Source: Streptosporangiaceae bacterium (GTDB lineage Bacteria; Actinomycetota; Actinomycetes; Streptosporangiales; Streptosporangiaceae). From it: 5,232 bases of DNA. Shown piece by piece: positions 1-4,945 of this stretch. Under the pieces are notes generated by a model, which was given only the letters and a program-made list of their open reading frames with translations, had not been told where the DNA came from and did not search any database. The stretch spans positions 1 through 5,232 of the forward strand of contig JASHXW010000018.1 of assembly GCA_030043395.1 (NCBI GenBank), in the 5' to 3' direction. Both the position numbers and the translations under genes were made by a program. Each line of letters opens with the position of its first letter. The stretch's first letter is position 1.

Positions 1-233
1 ATCGCGGTGACCACGAACAGCAGCCATTTCGTGCTGTACGTCGTCGCGAAGACCCCGGTCTGGCCCACTGAGCCGAACCACAGGTAGTCGGTCCAGATCC
101 CCGCGATCACCGAGATCACGATGGCGAGCGCGACCAGGACGATGACCGCCGGGACCACGAACCTCGGCCAGCGCGGCAGCACGATCGGCCGGGTCCCGGG
201 CGGGTTGTGCGGGCCGGGAACTCTGAAGGTCAC
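1..233 (-). CDS. UPF0182 family integral membrane protein, N-terminal part (runs off the left edge)
   Basis: Reading leftward from a GTG at 233 gives 77 residues with no stop. A Pro/Arg-rich cytoplasmic head (about 1-24) is followed by a strong membrane segment (about 25-47), then WTDYLWFGSV (47-56), and the start of a second segment (KWLLFVVTA, 69-77). The tryptophan/aromatic loop right after the first helix is the hallmark of actinobacterial UPF0182 proteins, which are usually around 900-1000 residues with several N-terminal helices and a large extracytoplasmic domain. Their function is unknown. GTG 233 is preferred because AAGGGA lies 6 nt upstream. An in-frame ATG at 248 would add MKGRS but has no Shine-Dalgarno sequence, and the AAGGGA would then lie inside the gene. 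The gene follows the PDZ-Lon protease on the same strand but is separated from it by a hairpin and has its own candidate promoters. Family assignment rests on recalled sequence similarity. Confidence 0.88.
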   Translation of the reverse strand, partial: MTFRVPGPHNPPGTRPIVLPRWPRFVVPAVIVLVALAIVISVIAGIWTDYLWFGSVGQTGVFATTYSTKWLLFVVTA

Positions 234-239
234 GGATCT

Positions 240-245
240 TCCCTT
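240..245 (-). promoter_or_regulatory. Ribosome binding site fixing the UPF0182 start
   Basis: AAGGGA on the minus strand sits 6 nt before GTG 233. The alternative ATG at 248 has only CAGGCCG before it. This decides the start in favour of GTG. Confidence 0.6.
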
Positions 246-269
246 CATCGGCCTGAGCCACTCGGCGGC

Positions 270-298
270 TTTATGCGGGGTCTGCGGCCGTGGAACAA
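270..298 (-). promoter_or_regulatory. Candidate SigA-type promoter for the UPF0182 gene
   Basis: On the minus strand TTGTTC (298-293) is followed after 17 nt by CATAAA (275-270). The -35 matches TTGACA at 3 of 6 positions and the -10 matches TATAAT at 4 of 6. Transcription would start near 263, leaving a leader of about 30 nt that includes the AAGGGA site. The optimal spacing and the only AT-rich hexamer in the gap are in its favour; the weak -35 is against it. Confidence 0.35.
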
Positions 299-320
299 CG
301 AACGGGTACTTCCTTGACGG

Positions 321-347
321 CAACTTACCGGTATCCGCCGAAGTTCC
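321..347 (-). promoter_or_regulatory. Candidate stress-sigma (SigR/SigE-like) promoter for the UPF0182 gene
   Basis: The minus strand reads GGAAC (347-343), 18 nt, then GTTG (324-321). This fits the GGAA(T/C)-N18-GTT pattern of actinobacterial group IV sigma factors such as SigR/SigH or SigE. Transcription would start around 313, about 80 nt before the GTG start. The core is short, so a chance match in GC-rich DNA is possible. Confidence 0.33.
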
Positions 348-368
348 TGTCCGTATCCCCGGTCAACT

Positions 369-380
369 GCTCCCGGGAGC
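369..380. repeat. 12-bp perfect palindrome in the protease-UPF0182 gap
   Basis: GCTCCCGGGAGC is a perfect palindrome abutting the terminator-like hairpin and lying just upstream, in the minus sense, of the GGAAC-N18-GTTG promoter candidate. It could be an operator or simply lengthen the terminator structure. Short GC palindromes are common in such DNA. Confidence 0.35.
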
Positions 381-403
381 GGGCCTGCTTCGGATCAGGC
401 CCG
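380..403 (-). terminator. Hairpin terminator after the PDZ-Lon protease gene
   Basis: CGGGCCTG (380-387) and CAGGCCCG (396-403) form a perfect 8-bp GC-rich stem with an 8-nt loop, 25 nt past the protease TAG. There is no U-tract, which is usual for actinobacterial hairpin terminators. The position between the operon end and the next gene's promoter candidates supports the call. Confidence 0.55.
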
Positions 404-428
404 AATCGCAGGCGCCCTCGTGAAGCGG

Positions 429-1466
429 CTAGCAGCCAGGGACGGGCTTACCTTGCTTCAGCGCCCGCAGGGCGGCGATCGCGCCACTGAGCGAGCTGAC
501 CTTCACCAGCCGCATCCCGTGGGGCACCGCGCCGACGGTATCTGAGCAGTTGGCCGCGGGGGTCAGGAAGATCGTCGCGCCGGCCGCTCGTGCCCCCGCC
601 ATCTTCTGCTGTATCCCGCCGATCGGCTGCACGGCACCGCCGATCGTGATCTCGCCTGTTCCCGCGATGAACTTGCCGCCGCTGAGGTTGGCCGGCGTGA
701 TCTTGTCGATGATCCCCAGCGCGAACATCATGCCCGCGCTCGGGCCCCCGATGTCGCCGATGTTGATCTTCACGGTGAACGGGAACCTGAACGACTCGAG
801 CACATTGACCCCGATAGCCGTCTGGCCCTGGGAGCTGACAGTCGTGAGGGAAATATTCTGAATATGGCCCTTGCGAGAAATCGCAAGGGTGACCTTGTGG
901 CCAGCGGGGACCGCGTGGATCATGCTGGCCGCGTCGGCGTGGCAGCCCACCGGCGTCCCGTTGACCGCCTTGATCACGTCGCCGGGGTGCAGCTTCCCGG
1001 CTGCCGGCATGCCGCTGATCGTGCTCTGCACCGTGTCGAGGATCGTGAACTTGATGCCGAGCTGGCAGAACGCCGCGGCCTGGGCGGTCTGCTGCGAGTT
1101 CGCCATCTCCTCGGAGTCCTGCTTGACGACCTGCGCCTGCGTCTGGCCGGGCGGGAAGAGCTCCTCCTGCGGCACGACAGCCTCGTGCGGGCTGAGCCAC
1201 GCCTGGATCGCGGCGAAGATGTTGAACGGCGGGCTCGCTCCCGGGCCGCCGATGTAGGACACCGTGACCATGTTCAGGTGGCCTGTCGTGGGGTAGGTGT
1301 GATGACCGGTGATCTGGATGACCGGCTTGCCGTCGAGCGGACCGAGAGTGTTGTACGTGGGGCCAGGAAGCAACGCTACGTAGGGCACTGGCACCAGCAG
1401 CGCGACGACCAGCGACGCGACAACTCCGATCCCTGCGATCAGGAGCGTAACCGCACGACGTGACAT
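429..1466 (-). CDS. Membrane-anchored PDZ-Lon (YlbL-type) serine protease
   Basis: The 345-residue product has a short basic N-terminus and one membrane segment (about 7-28), placing the rest outside the cytoplasm. A middle region (about 55-130) precedes a PDZ domain (about 135-210, with LHPGDVIKAVNGTPV at 159-173). A C-terminal Lon-type protease domain (about 230-335) carries the catalytic dyad: Ser243 in GGPSAGMMF and Lys288 in PIGGIQQK. The Ser-Lys spacing of 45 residues compares with 43 in E. coli Lon, and Lys288 aligns with the second Lys of the Lon GGLKEK motif. There is no AAA+ module, as expected for YlbL-like proteins (family length about 340-360). It should cleave extracytoplasmic or membrane substrates; PDZ probably recruits them. 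The four cysteines (134, 175, 307, 345) all lie outside the membrane. The ATG at 1466 starts 10 nt after the MoaE stop with no clear Shine-Dalgarno, so translation is probably coupled to moaE. The family is certain, the substrate unknown. Confidence 0.94.
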   Translation of the reverse strand: MSRRAVTLLIAGIGVVASLVVALLVPVPYVALLPGPTYNTLGPLDGKPVIQITGHHTYPTTGHLNMVTVSYIGGPGASPPFNIFAAIQAWLSPHEAVVPQEELFPPGQTQAQVVKQDSEEMANSQQTAQAAAFCQLGIKFTILDTVQSTISGMPAAGKLHPGDVIKAVNGTPVGCHADAASMIHAVPAGHKVTLAISRKGHIQNISLTTVSSQGQTAIGVNVLESFRFPFTVKINIGDIGGPSAGMMFALGIIDKITPANLSGGKFIAGTGEITIGGAVQPIGGIQQKMAGARAAGATIFLTPAANCSDTVGAVPHGMRLVKVSSLSGAIAALRALKQGKPVPGC

Positions 1467-1476
1467 GCGGGCAAGG

Positions 1477-1899
1477 TTACGCGCTGTTGACCCATTCGCT
1501 GTCGCCGCCGGCGAATCGCTGGTGCTTCCAGATCGGGACCGTCGCCTTCACCTCGTCGATCAGGGTCCGGCACGCCTCCAGGGCCTGCGCCCGGTGGCTG
1601 CTTGACACGGCGACCACCACGGCGAGGTCTCCGACCTGCAGGTCACCGACGCGGTGCACGGCAGCGATGGCGTGCACGTCGAACTTCCCGGCGATCCGCT
1701 CGGCCACCTTGCGCAGCTCATCGGCGGCCGAGGGATGCGCTGAGTACGACAACGCTGTCACGTCCCGGCCGTGATCGTGGTCACGGACGGTGCCGGTGAA
1801 CAGCGCGATCCCGCCAGCTGCGGGATCCATGACCGCCGCGTGCACCTCGTCGACCGAGAGCGGGGTATCGCGCAGCTCGGCGAGCCTGATGACATCCAC
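1477..1899 (-). CDS. moaE: Molybdopterin synthase catalytic subunit MoaE
   Basis: MoaE pairs with thiocarboxylated MoaD and inserts two sulfurs into cyclic pyranopterin monophosphate to make molybdopterin, the dithiolene ligand of molybdenum cofactor, in the cytoplasm. The 140 residues are about full family length. Conserved features include LFTGTVRDHDHG (33-44, with Arg39), the SHR motif (His102, Arg103), and KATVPIWKHQ (118-127), whose Lys118 and Lys125 match the catalytic Lys119 and Lys126 of the E. coli enzyme. The GDSEWV stretch near the C-terminus is also typical. The active site therefore looks complete. The start is GTG at 1899: an in-frame TAG lies four codons upstream and no other start fits before residue 24. 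The Shine-Dalgarno is poor. It lies 23 bp after the SDR-like gene and 10 bp before the protease gene, so it is the middle gene of an operon. No moaD or other cofactor gene is visible here. The assignment is secure. Confidence 0.95.
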   Translation of the reverse strand: MDVIRLAELRDTPLSVDEVHAAVMDPAAGGIALFTGTVRDHDHGRDVTALSYSAHPSAADELRKVAERIAGKFDVHAIAAVHRVGDLQVGDLAVVVAVSSSHRAQALEACRTLIDEVKATVPIWKHQRFAGGDSEWVNSA

Positions 1900-1922
1900 C
1901 CGGTAACGCTATATCGCCGTAC

Positions 1923-3122
1923 TCACGTGTCACGACGGCGCTTGCGTACCTGATGCACGATTGCGGCAGTTCCTATAACCGCGGCCGTGCCCGCTGCCGC
2001 GGTGATCGTGGCGTCCTTCCTTGCCAGCCTGCGCCCGGCCACCGCATGGTGCCCGGCCCGTTCGCTGAGCAGCACCTCTAGCGCCTCCGCGTTGCTCATC
2101 GCCGGGCGCCAGCCGGCTTCGTGCAACGCCCGGCACTCCACCACCCACGGGTAGACGACGTAGTGCAGGTCAGCCACCGGCGCTGGCGTGATGCCGGCCC
2201 GGTGCAGCCGCTGCGCTGTGGCGAACGTCACGCCAGCGGGAAGCTCGATCCGCCGCAGCCCGGACAGCTCCTCGACCTGGTCTTGCTCCAGCCAGCCGTC
2301 CGAGCCAACGGCTAGGGGGCCGGTAACCACCCCGGCTGCTGCGAGCTCGATCGCCGACATCAGGTCAGCGACGTGGCAGAACTGCCACCGCGGCGCGCAT
2401 CCTTTGACCGCCAGCAGCCTGGGCGCCTCGAAGTGCCTGGTGATCAACGTGTCGATGCCCTCGCCCACCAGCGCCGCGGGACGCACCACCGTGATCCCCA
2501 TGCCAGGGTTGGCGCGTGGCGACCGCTCGGCCAGCTGCTCGATCTCCATGAAGTCGCCGACGACGCTGCCGTCCGGGTCGGCGTTGAGCGGTGCGGTCTC
2601 CGGCAGCGGCACGGGGTTGTCCGGCCGGGCGCCGTACACCATCGCGCTGGTCACGAGCACAACCCGGCCGACCCCTCCGGCCGCCGCCGCGGTCAGCACG
2701 GTCTGCGCGCCGCGGACGTTGTAGGCGCGGCGGGCCCTGGCATCTGAGTCGGCTGCCAGGTCAAGGTCGGTGTGGACGATGACGTCGATGCCGGACAGGC
2801 GGCGAGCGAGAACCGGATCCCTGATGTCGACCACACGCCAGACCACCCCGGTCAGGTCGCCGCGGTGATCGTCGATTGCCACCACCCTGCTGAAGCGCTG
2901 CGACTGGGCGAGCCGGGCTGTCAGCGTCAGTCCCAGGTCGTGCGCGGCCCCTGTCACGGCGACGACAGGGCCGGTCCTGTGGCTTTCCGGAGCTAGCCGC
3001 AGGCTTTCGCCGCCCGGCTCGCTGGCCTGGTCCGGCCCAGCGCCATTGGGGCTTTGCGTGGCCCGCTTACCCCTGCCGGCGTCGCTCCGCCCTTGGCGAA
3101 CCTTGGCAACTCGGTCGCTCAC
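1923..3122 (-). CDS. Atypical extended SDR / NAD-dependent epimerase-like protein with a C-terminal hydrophobic tail
   Basis: The 399-residue product opens with a disordered, charged tail (1-50), then a Rossmann fold (about 52-290). VVAVTGAAHDLG (53-64) is a nucleotide-binding loop with His61 where extended SDRs have the middle Gly of TGxxGxxG. Asp84/Asp85 ending the second strand suggest NAD(H) over NADP(H). VTSAMVYG (157-164) matches the SDR strand 5 motif and keeps a Ser, and a PLPET motif follows. Where YxxxK should fall there is V188-G-D-F-M192, so both catalytic Tyr and Lys are absent. VVRPAALVG (212-220), WQFCHVADL (246-254) and DGWLEQ (275-280) complete the fold. Residues 372-389 are hydrophobic and followed by RKRRRDT, like a membrane tail anchor. 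GTG 3122 is chosen because AGGAG lies 9 nt upstream. First gene of the minus-strand operon, divergent from the zincin gene. I recall streptomycete homologues with the same missing catalytic pair. The fold is confident, the activity unknown. Confidence 0.88.
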   Translation of the reverse strand: MSDRVAKVRQGRSDAGRGKRATQSPNGAGPDQASEPGGESLRLAPESHRTGPVVAVTGAAHDLGLTLTARLAQSQRFSRVVAIDDHRGDLTGVVWRVVDIRDPVLARRLSGIDVIVHTDLDLAADSDARARRAYNVRGAQTVLTAAAAGGVGRVVLVTSAMVYGARPDNPVPLPETAPLNADPDGSVVGDFMEIEQLAERSPRANPGMGITVVRPAALVGEGIDTLITRHFEAPRLLAVKGCAPRWQFCHVADLMSAIELAAAGVVTGPLAVGSDGWLEQDQVEELSGLRRIELPAGVTFATAQRLHRAGITPAPVADLHYVVYPWVVECRALHEAGWRPAMSNAEALEVLLSERAGHHAVAGRRLARKDATITAAAGTAAVIGTAAIVHQVRKRRRDT

Positions 3123-3187
3123 CGCGAAGCGCTCCTGGGATAGCTTGGCGAATGTGATACTTCCATCCTGCCTGAGAGGCTACGGCG
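3123..3187. promoter_or_regulatory. Shared divergent promoter region with both ribosome binding sites
   Basis: These 65 bp must hold the starts of both the rightward zincin gene and the leftward SDR-moaE-protease operon. Rightward, TGTGATACT contains an extended -10 (TGn then GATACT, 3156-3161) without a recognisable -35; a start near 3168 gives a leader of about 20 nt with GAGAGG (3174-3179) 8 nt before the ATG. Leftward, AGGAG (3136-3132) lies 9 nt before GTG 3122. A weak TATCAC (3159-3154) could be the leftward -10 and would overlap the rightward one, making the two promoters mutually exclusive. The binding sites are well supported, the promoters only moderately. Confidence 0.5.
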
Positions 3188-4666
3188 ATGAGTGAGCCTC
3201 CCTTCGGCTTCGGCCTTCCGCAACAGCCGGGTGACGAGCCCGAACGGCCGCCGGGCGAAGGAGGCTCAGGTGGTGGCGGCGGAGGAGGCGGCGACGCGGG
3301 CGCCGGCGGGCCGCTGGCTGGCGGGCCGTTTGGCGACCCGCAGCAGTTCGCCGAGGCGCTGCGGCAGTTCGCCGACCTGATGGCCTACCAGGGTGGTCCC
3401 GTGAACTGGGACCTCGCCAAGAACACCGCGAGGCAGGCTGTCGTCGCCAAGGGCGACCCGAGCGTCTTCGACAACCAGCGGGCCGCGGTTACCGAGGCCG
3501 TCAGGCTGGCTGACTTGTGGCTTGAGGATGCGACGGCATTGCCCAGCGGCATCCGCTCGATCCAGGCGTGGAGCCGCTCGGAGTGGGTGGAAGCCACGAT
3601 GCCGGTCTGGAAGACGCTTTGCGAGCCGATCGCCGAGCGGGCCGTCGACACGATGGGCAACCTGCTGTCGGTCAGCGAGGACGACCTCAACGAACTGCCG
3701 CCCGAGCTGCGCTCGGCCATGGGAGCGCTCGGCGGCGGCGCGGGCGGCCTGGGCGCTGTCGGCGGGCTCGGCGGTTTCGGCGGGCTTGGCGAGATGATGC
3801 GCCGGATCGGCGGAATGATGGTCGGCGGCCAGGCTGGGGCGGCCGTGGGCGCGCTGGCCGAGGAGATCATCAGCTCAAGCGACATCGGCCTGCCTATTGG
3901 CCCGGAGGGTACTGCCGCGCTGCTGCCAGCCGGCGTCACCGCCTTCGGCGAAGGGCTGTCGGTCAGCGAGGACGAGGTACGGCTGTTCGTCGCGCTGCGC
4001 GAGGCGGCACATCACCGCCTGTTCAGCCATGTGCCCTGGTTGCGAGCCCGGCTGCTCGGCGCGGTCGAGGACTACGCCAGGGGCATCAACATCGACGCGA
4101 ACGCGCTGCGCGACGCGATGCCGCAGATCGACCCGTCAAACCCTGAGGCACTCAACGAGGCATTGTCGGGGGCAGCGCTGTTCCACCCCGAGGACACCGA
4201 AGAGCAGAAGGCGGCACTCGCGAGACTGGAAACGATGCTGGCCCTGGTCGAAGGCTGGGTAGCAACGGTCGTGGCCGACGCGGCCCACAACCGGCTGCCT
4301 CAGGCCGACGCGCTGGCCGAGGCAATCAGGCGGCGGAGGGCAACCGGCGGTCCCGCGGAGCGGACCTTCGCCACCCTCGTCGGCCTGCAGCTCAGGCCGC
4401 GCCGGCTGCGCGAGGCCGCGACGATGTGGCGCACCCTGACCGACGCGCGCGGCGTGAGCGCCAGGGACGAGATCTGGGCGCATCCCGACCTGCTGCCAAC
4501 GGCCGAAGATCTCGATGACCCCGAGGGCTTCGTTCGCGGTCGCCCGGAGCTCGACATCTCCGACTTCACCAAGCCGGAGGACGGAACGGGCGACCCGGGC
4601 GAGGCCGACAAGCCCGGGCCGGATGCCGAGGCGGACCCTGGTCCGGAGCCTGGGGCCGGGTCCTGA
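3188..4666 (+). CDS. DUF2342 / Zincin_2 family protein (annotated as zinc-dependent metalloprotease)
   Basis: The 492-residue product belongs to the actinobacterial zincin-like family sometimes labelled 'coenzyme F420 biosynthesis-associated'; its real function is not established. Order: a flexible Pro/Gly-rich head with an almost pure Gly run (24-35); a helical region (50-180) including PVNWDLAKNTARQ and ALPSGIRSIQAW; a second Gly-rich stretch (182-215); SSSDIGLPIGPEGTAALLPA (229-248); the putative metal site REAAHHRLFSHVPWL (271-285); ALVEGWV (352-358) and the RRRRATGGPAERTFATLVGL block (381-400). The tail (460-492) is acidic and Pro/Gly-rich. Arg271 occupies the first His position of HExxH; His275, His276, His281 and Glu355 are candidate ligands. 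No signal peptide or membrane segment is seen, so it should be cytoplasmic. ATG 3188 is supported by GAGAGG 8 nt upstream. It matches my recall of Rv3195, which also reads REAAHHRLFSHVPWL. The family is secure, protease activity unproven. Confidence 0.93.
   Translation: MSEPPFGFGLPQQPGDEPERPPGEGGSGGGGGGGGDAGAGGPLAGGPFGDPQQFAEALRQFADLMAYQGGPVNWDLAKNTARQAVVAKGDPSVFDNQRAAVTEAVRLADLWLEDATALPSGIRSIQAWSRSEWVEATMPVWKTLCEPIAERAVDTMGNLLSVSEDDLNELPPELRSAMGALGGGAGGLGAVGGLGGFGGLGEMMRRIGGMMVGGQAGAAVGALAEEIISSSDIGLPIGPEGTAALLPAGVTAFGEGLSVSEDEVRLFVALREAAHHRLFSHVPWLRARLLGAVEDYARGINIDANALRDAMPQIDPSNPEALNEALSGAALFHPEDTEEQKAALARLETMLALVEGWVATVVADAAHNRLPQADALAEAIRRRRATGGPAERTFATLVGLQLRPRRLREAATMWRTLTDARGVSARDEIWAHPDLLPTAEDLDDPEGFVRGRPELDISDFTKPEDGTGDPGEADKPGPDAEADPGPEPGAGS
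3664..3684 (+). repeat. 21-bp exact direct repeat inside the zincin gene, copy 1
   Basis: This stretch is identical over 21 bp to 3955-3975 and in the same reading frame, encoding LSVSED (160-165). The copies lie 291 bp (97 codons) apart and flank the second Gly-rich region, so recombination between them would remove it in frame. Confidence 0.7.
3955..3975 (+). repeat. 21-bp exact direct repeat inside the zincin gene, copy 2
   Basis: Second copy of the repeat at 3664-3684, encoding LSVSED (257-262) just before the REAAHH putative metal site. In both copies the repeated peptide is followed by an acidic residue, then V or L. Confidence 0.7.
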
Positions 4667-4685
4667 AGGCTGGCCAGTTCAGATA

Positions 4686-4739
4686 GCGCGTCCCGGCCAT
4701 GAGGCGCGTTCCGGCCATGCTCTGCATCCCGGCCGCGCT
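4686..4739. repeat. Imperfect 18-bp tandem repeat, three copies
   Basis: Units at 4686-4703, 4704-4721 and 4722-4739 share a CATCCCGGCC-like core: GCGCGTCCCGGCCATGAG, GCGCGTTCCGGCCATGCT and CTGCATCCCGGCCGCGCT. The first two agree at 15 of 18 positions; the third is more diverged. It starts 19 bp after the zincin stop. Role unknown. Confidence 0.5.
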
Positions 4740-4748
4740 GTGCACAGC
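4737..4748. repeat. 12-bp perfect palindrome, possible operator
   Basis: GCTGTGCACAGC is perfectly self-complementary. It lies 15 bp before the related dyad CACAGCCTGTG. Two close dyads built from CACAG/CTGTG suggest a regulator site, though no regulator gene is in view. Confidence 0.35.
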
Positions 4749-4763
4749 CAGTCTTGCGGCTTC

Positions 4764-4774
4764 CACAGCCTGTG
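4764..4774. repeat. 11-bp dyad, possible operator
   Basis: CACAG and CTGTG face each other across one central base. It lies in the spacer of the weak TTGCGG-N18-TAAGAA promoter candidate, where a bound repressor would block polymerase. Short enough to be chance. Confidence 0.3.
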
Positions 4775-4784
4775 CGCTAAGAAC

Positions 4785-4807
4785 TGCAGGTCAGGGGTTT
4801 TCCTGCA
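4785..4807 (+). other. Small hairpin, possible terminator of the zincin transcript
   Basis: TGCAGG (4785-4790) and CCTGCA (4802-4807) form a 6-bp stem around an 11-nt loop ending in TTTT. It lies about 120 nt past the zincin stop; the stem is short and the T run is in the loop, not after it, so a terminator role is weakly supported. Confidence 0.25.
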
Positions 4808-4870
4808 TGCCTTTGTAGCGGGAAATTCACAGGCTTTCCACAGATGTCCGTCGCGGTGTGCCCTGGCGAG

Positions 4871-4927
4871 CGGGTCCGGCCGGCCAAGCCCAGGGTCACC
4901 GCGCCCACACGCTGAATGTCGGACCCG
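4871..4927 (+). other. Inverted repeat in the leader of the ThiF-like gene
   Basis: CGGGTCCG (4871-4878) pairs perfectly with CGGACCCG (4920-4927), and the stem extends two more pairs inward if a G-U is allowed, enclosing about 37 nt. A competing CCCTGG (4861-4866) / CCAGGG (4890-4895) pairing could form instead. The stem ends 18 nt before the ATG, just ahead of the weak ribosome binding site. It may act on translation or be a terminator/attenuator. Confidence 0.35.
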
Positions 4928-4945
4928 GCTGGCAGGCTGGCGGCC

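Larger units (their letters stand above)
4667..4945. other. Repeat- and dyad-rich non-coding region before the ThiF-like gene
   Basis: No convincing gene lies in these 279 bp; the open frames here show no recognisable domain. The region holds in order: an imperfect three-copy 18-bp tandem repeat (4686-4739), a 12-bp palindrome (4737-4748), an 11-bp dyad (4764-4774), a small hairpin (4785-4807), two further CACAG words near 4828-4845, and a longer inverted repeat (4871-4927). It is more A/T-rich in 4778-4845 than the genes around it, as expected of a promoter zone. A possible but weak promoter is TTGCGG (4754-4759), 18 nt, TAAGAA (4778-4783). The end signal of the zincin transcript and the start signal of the ThiF-like gene should both lie here. 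Confidence 0.5.

Noticed and set aside
361..366. TTGACC on the minus strand as a -35 box
   Set aside because: No acceptable -10 lies 16-19 nt downstream.
121..423. Plus-strand open frame across the UPF0182 start and upstream gap
   Set aside because: Antisense to the UPF0182 N-terminus, whose membrane segment and WTDYLWF motif are convincing; no plausible ribosome binding site or domain.
448..1200. 250-residue minus-strand open frame overlapping the protease gene
   Set aside because: Arg/Gly-rich shadow in another frame of a gene whose catalytic motifs are intact.
864..1463. 199-residue plus-strand open frame, rich in Arg/Asp/Ala/Val
   Set aside because: It is antisense to the PDZ-Lon protease, has no domain, and its composition is typical of a GC-rich shadow frame.
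3385..3939. 184-residue minus-strand open frame inside the zincin gene
   Set aside because: Ser/Pro-rich low-complexity product antisense to a well-supported gene; an effect of biased third positions.
4838..4846. DnaA-box-like CTTTCCACA, with a weaker one at 4759-4767
   Set aside because: Only 7 and 6 of 9 positions match TTGTCCACA, and no origin genes (dnaA, dnaN) are nearby.
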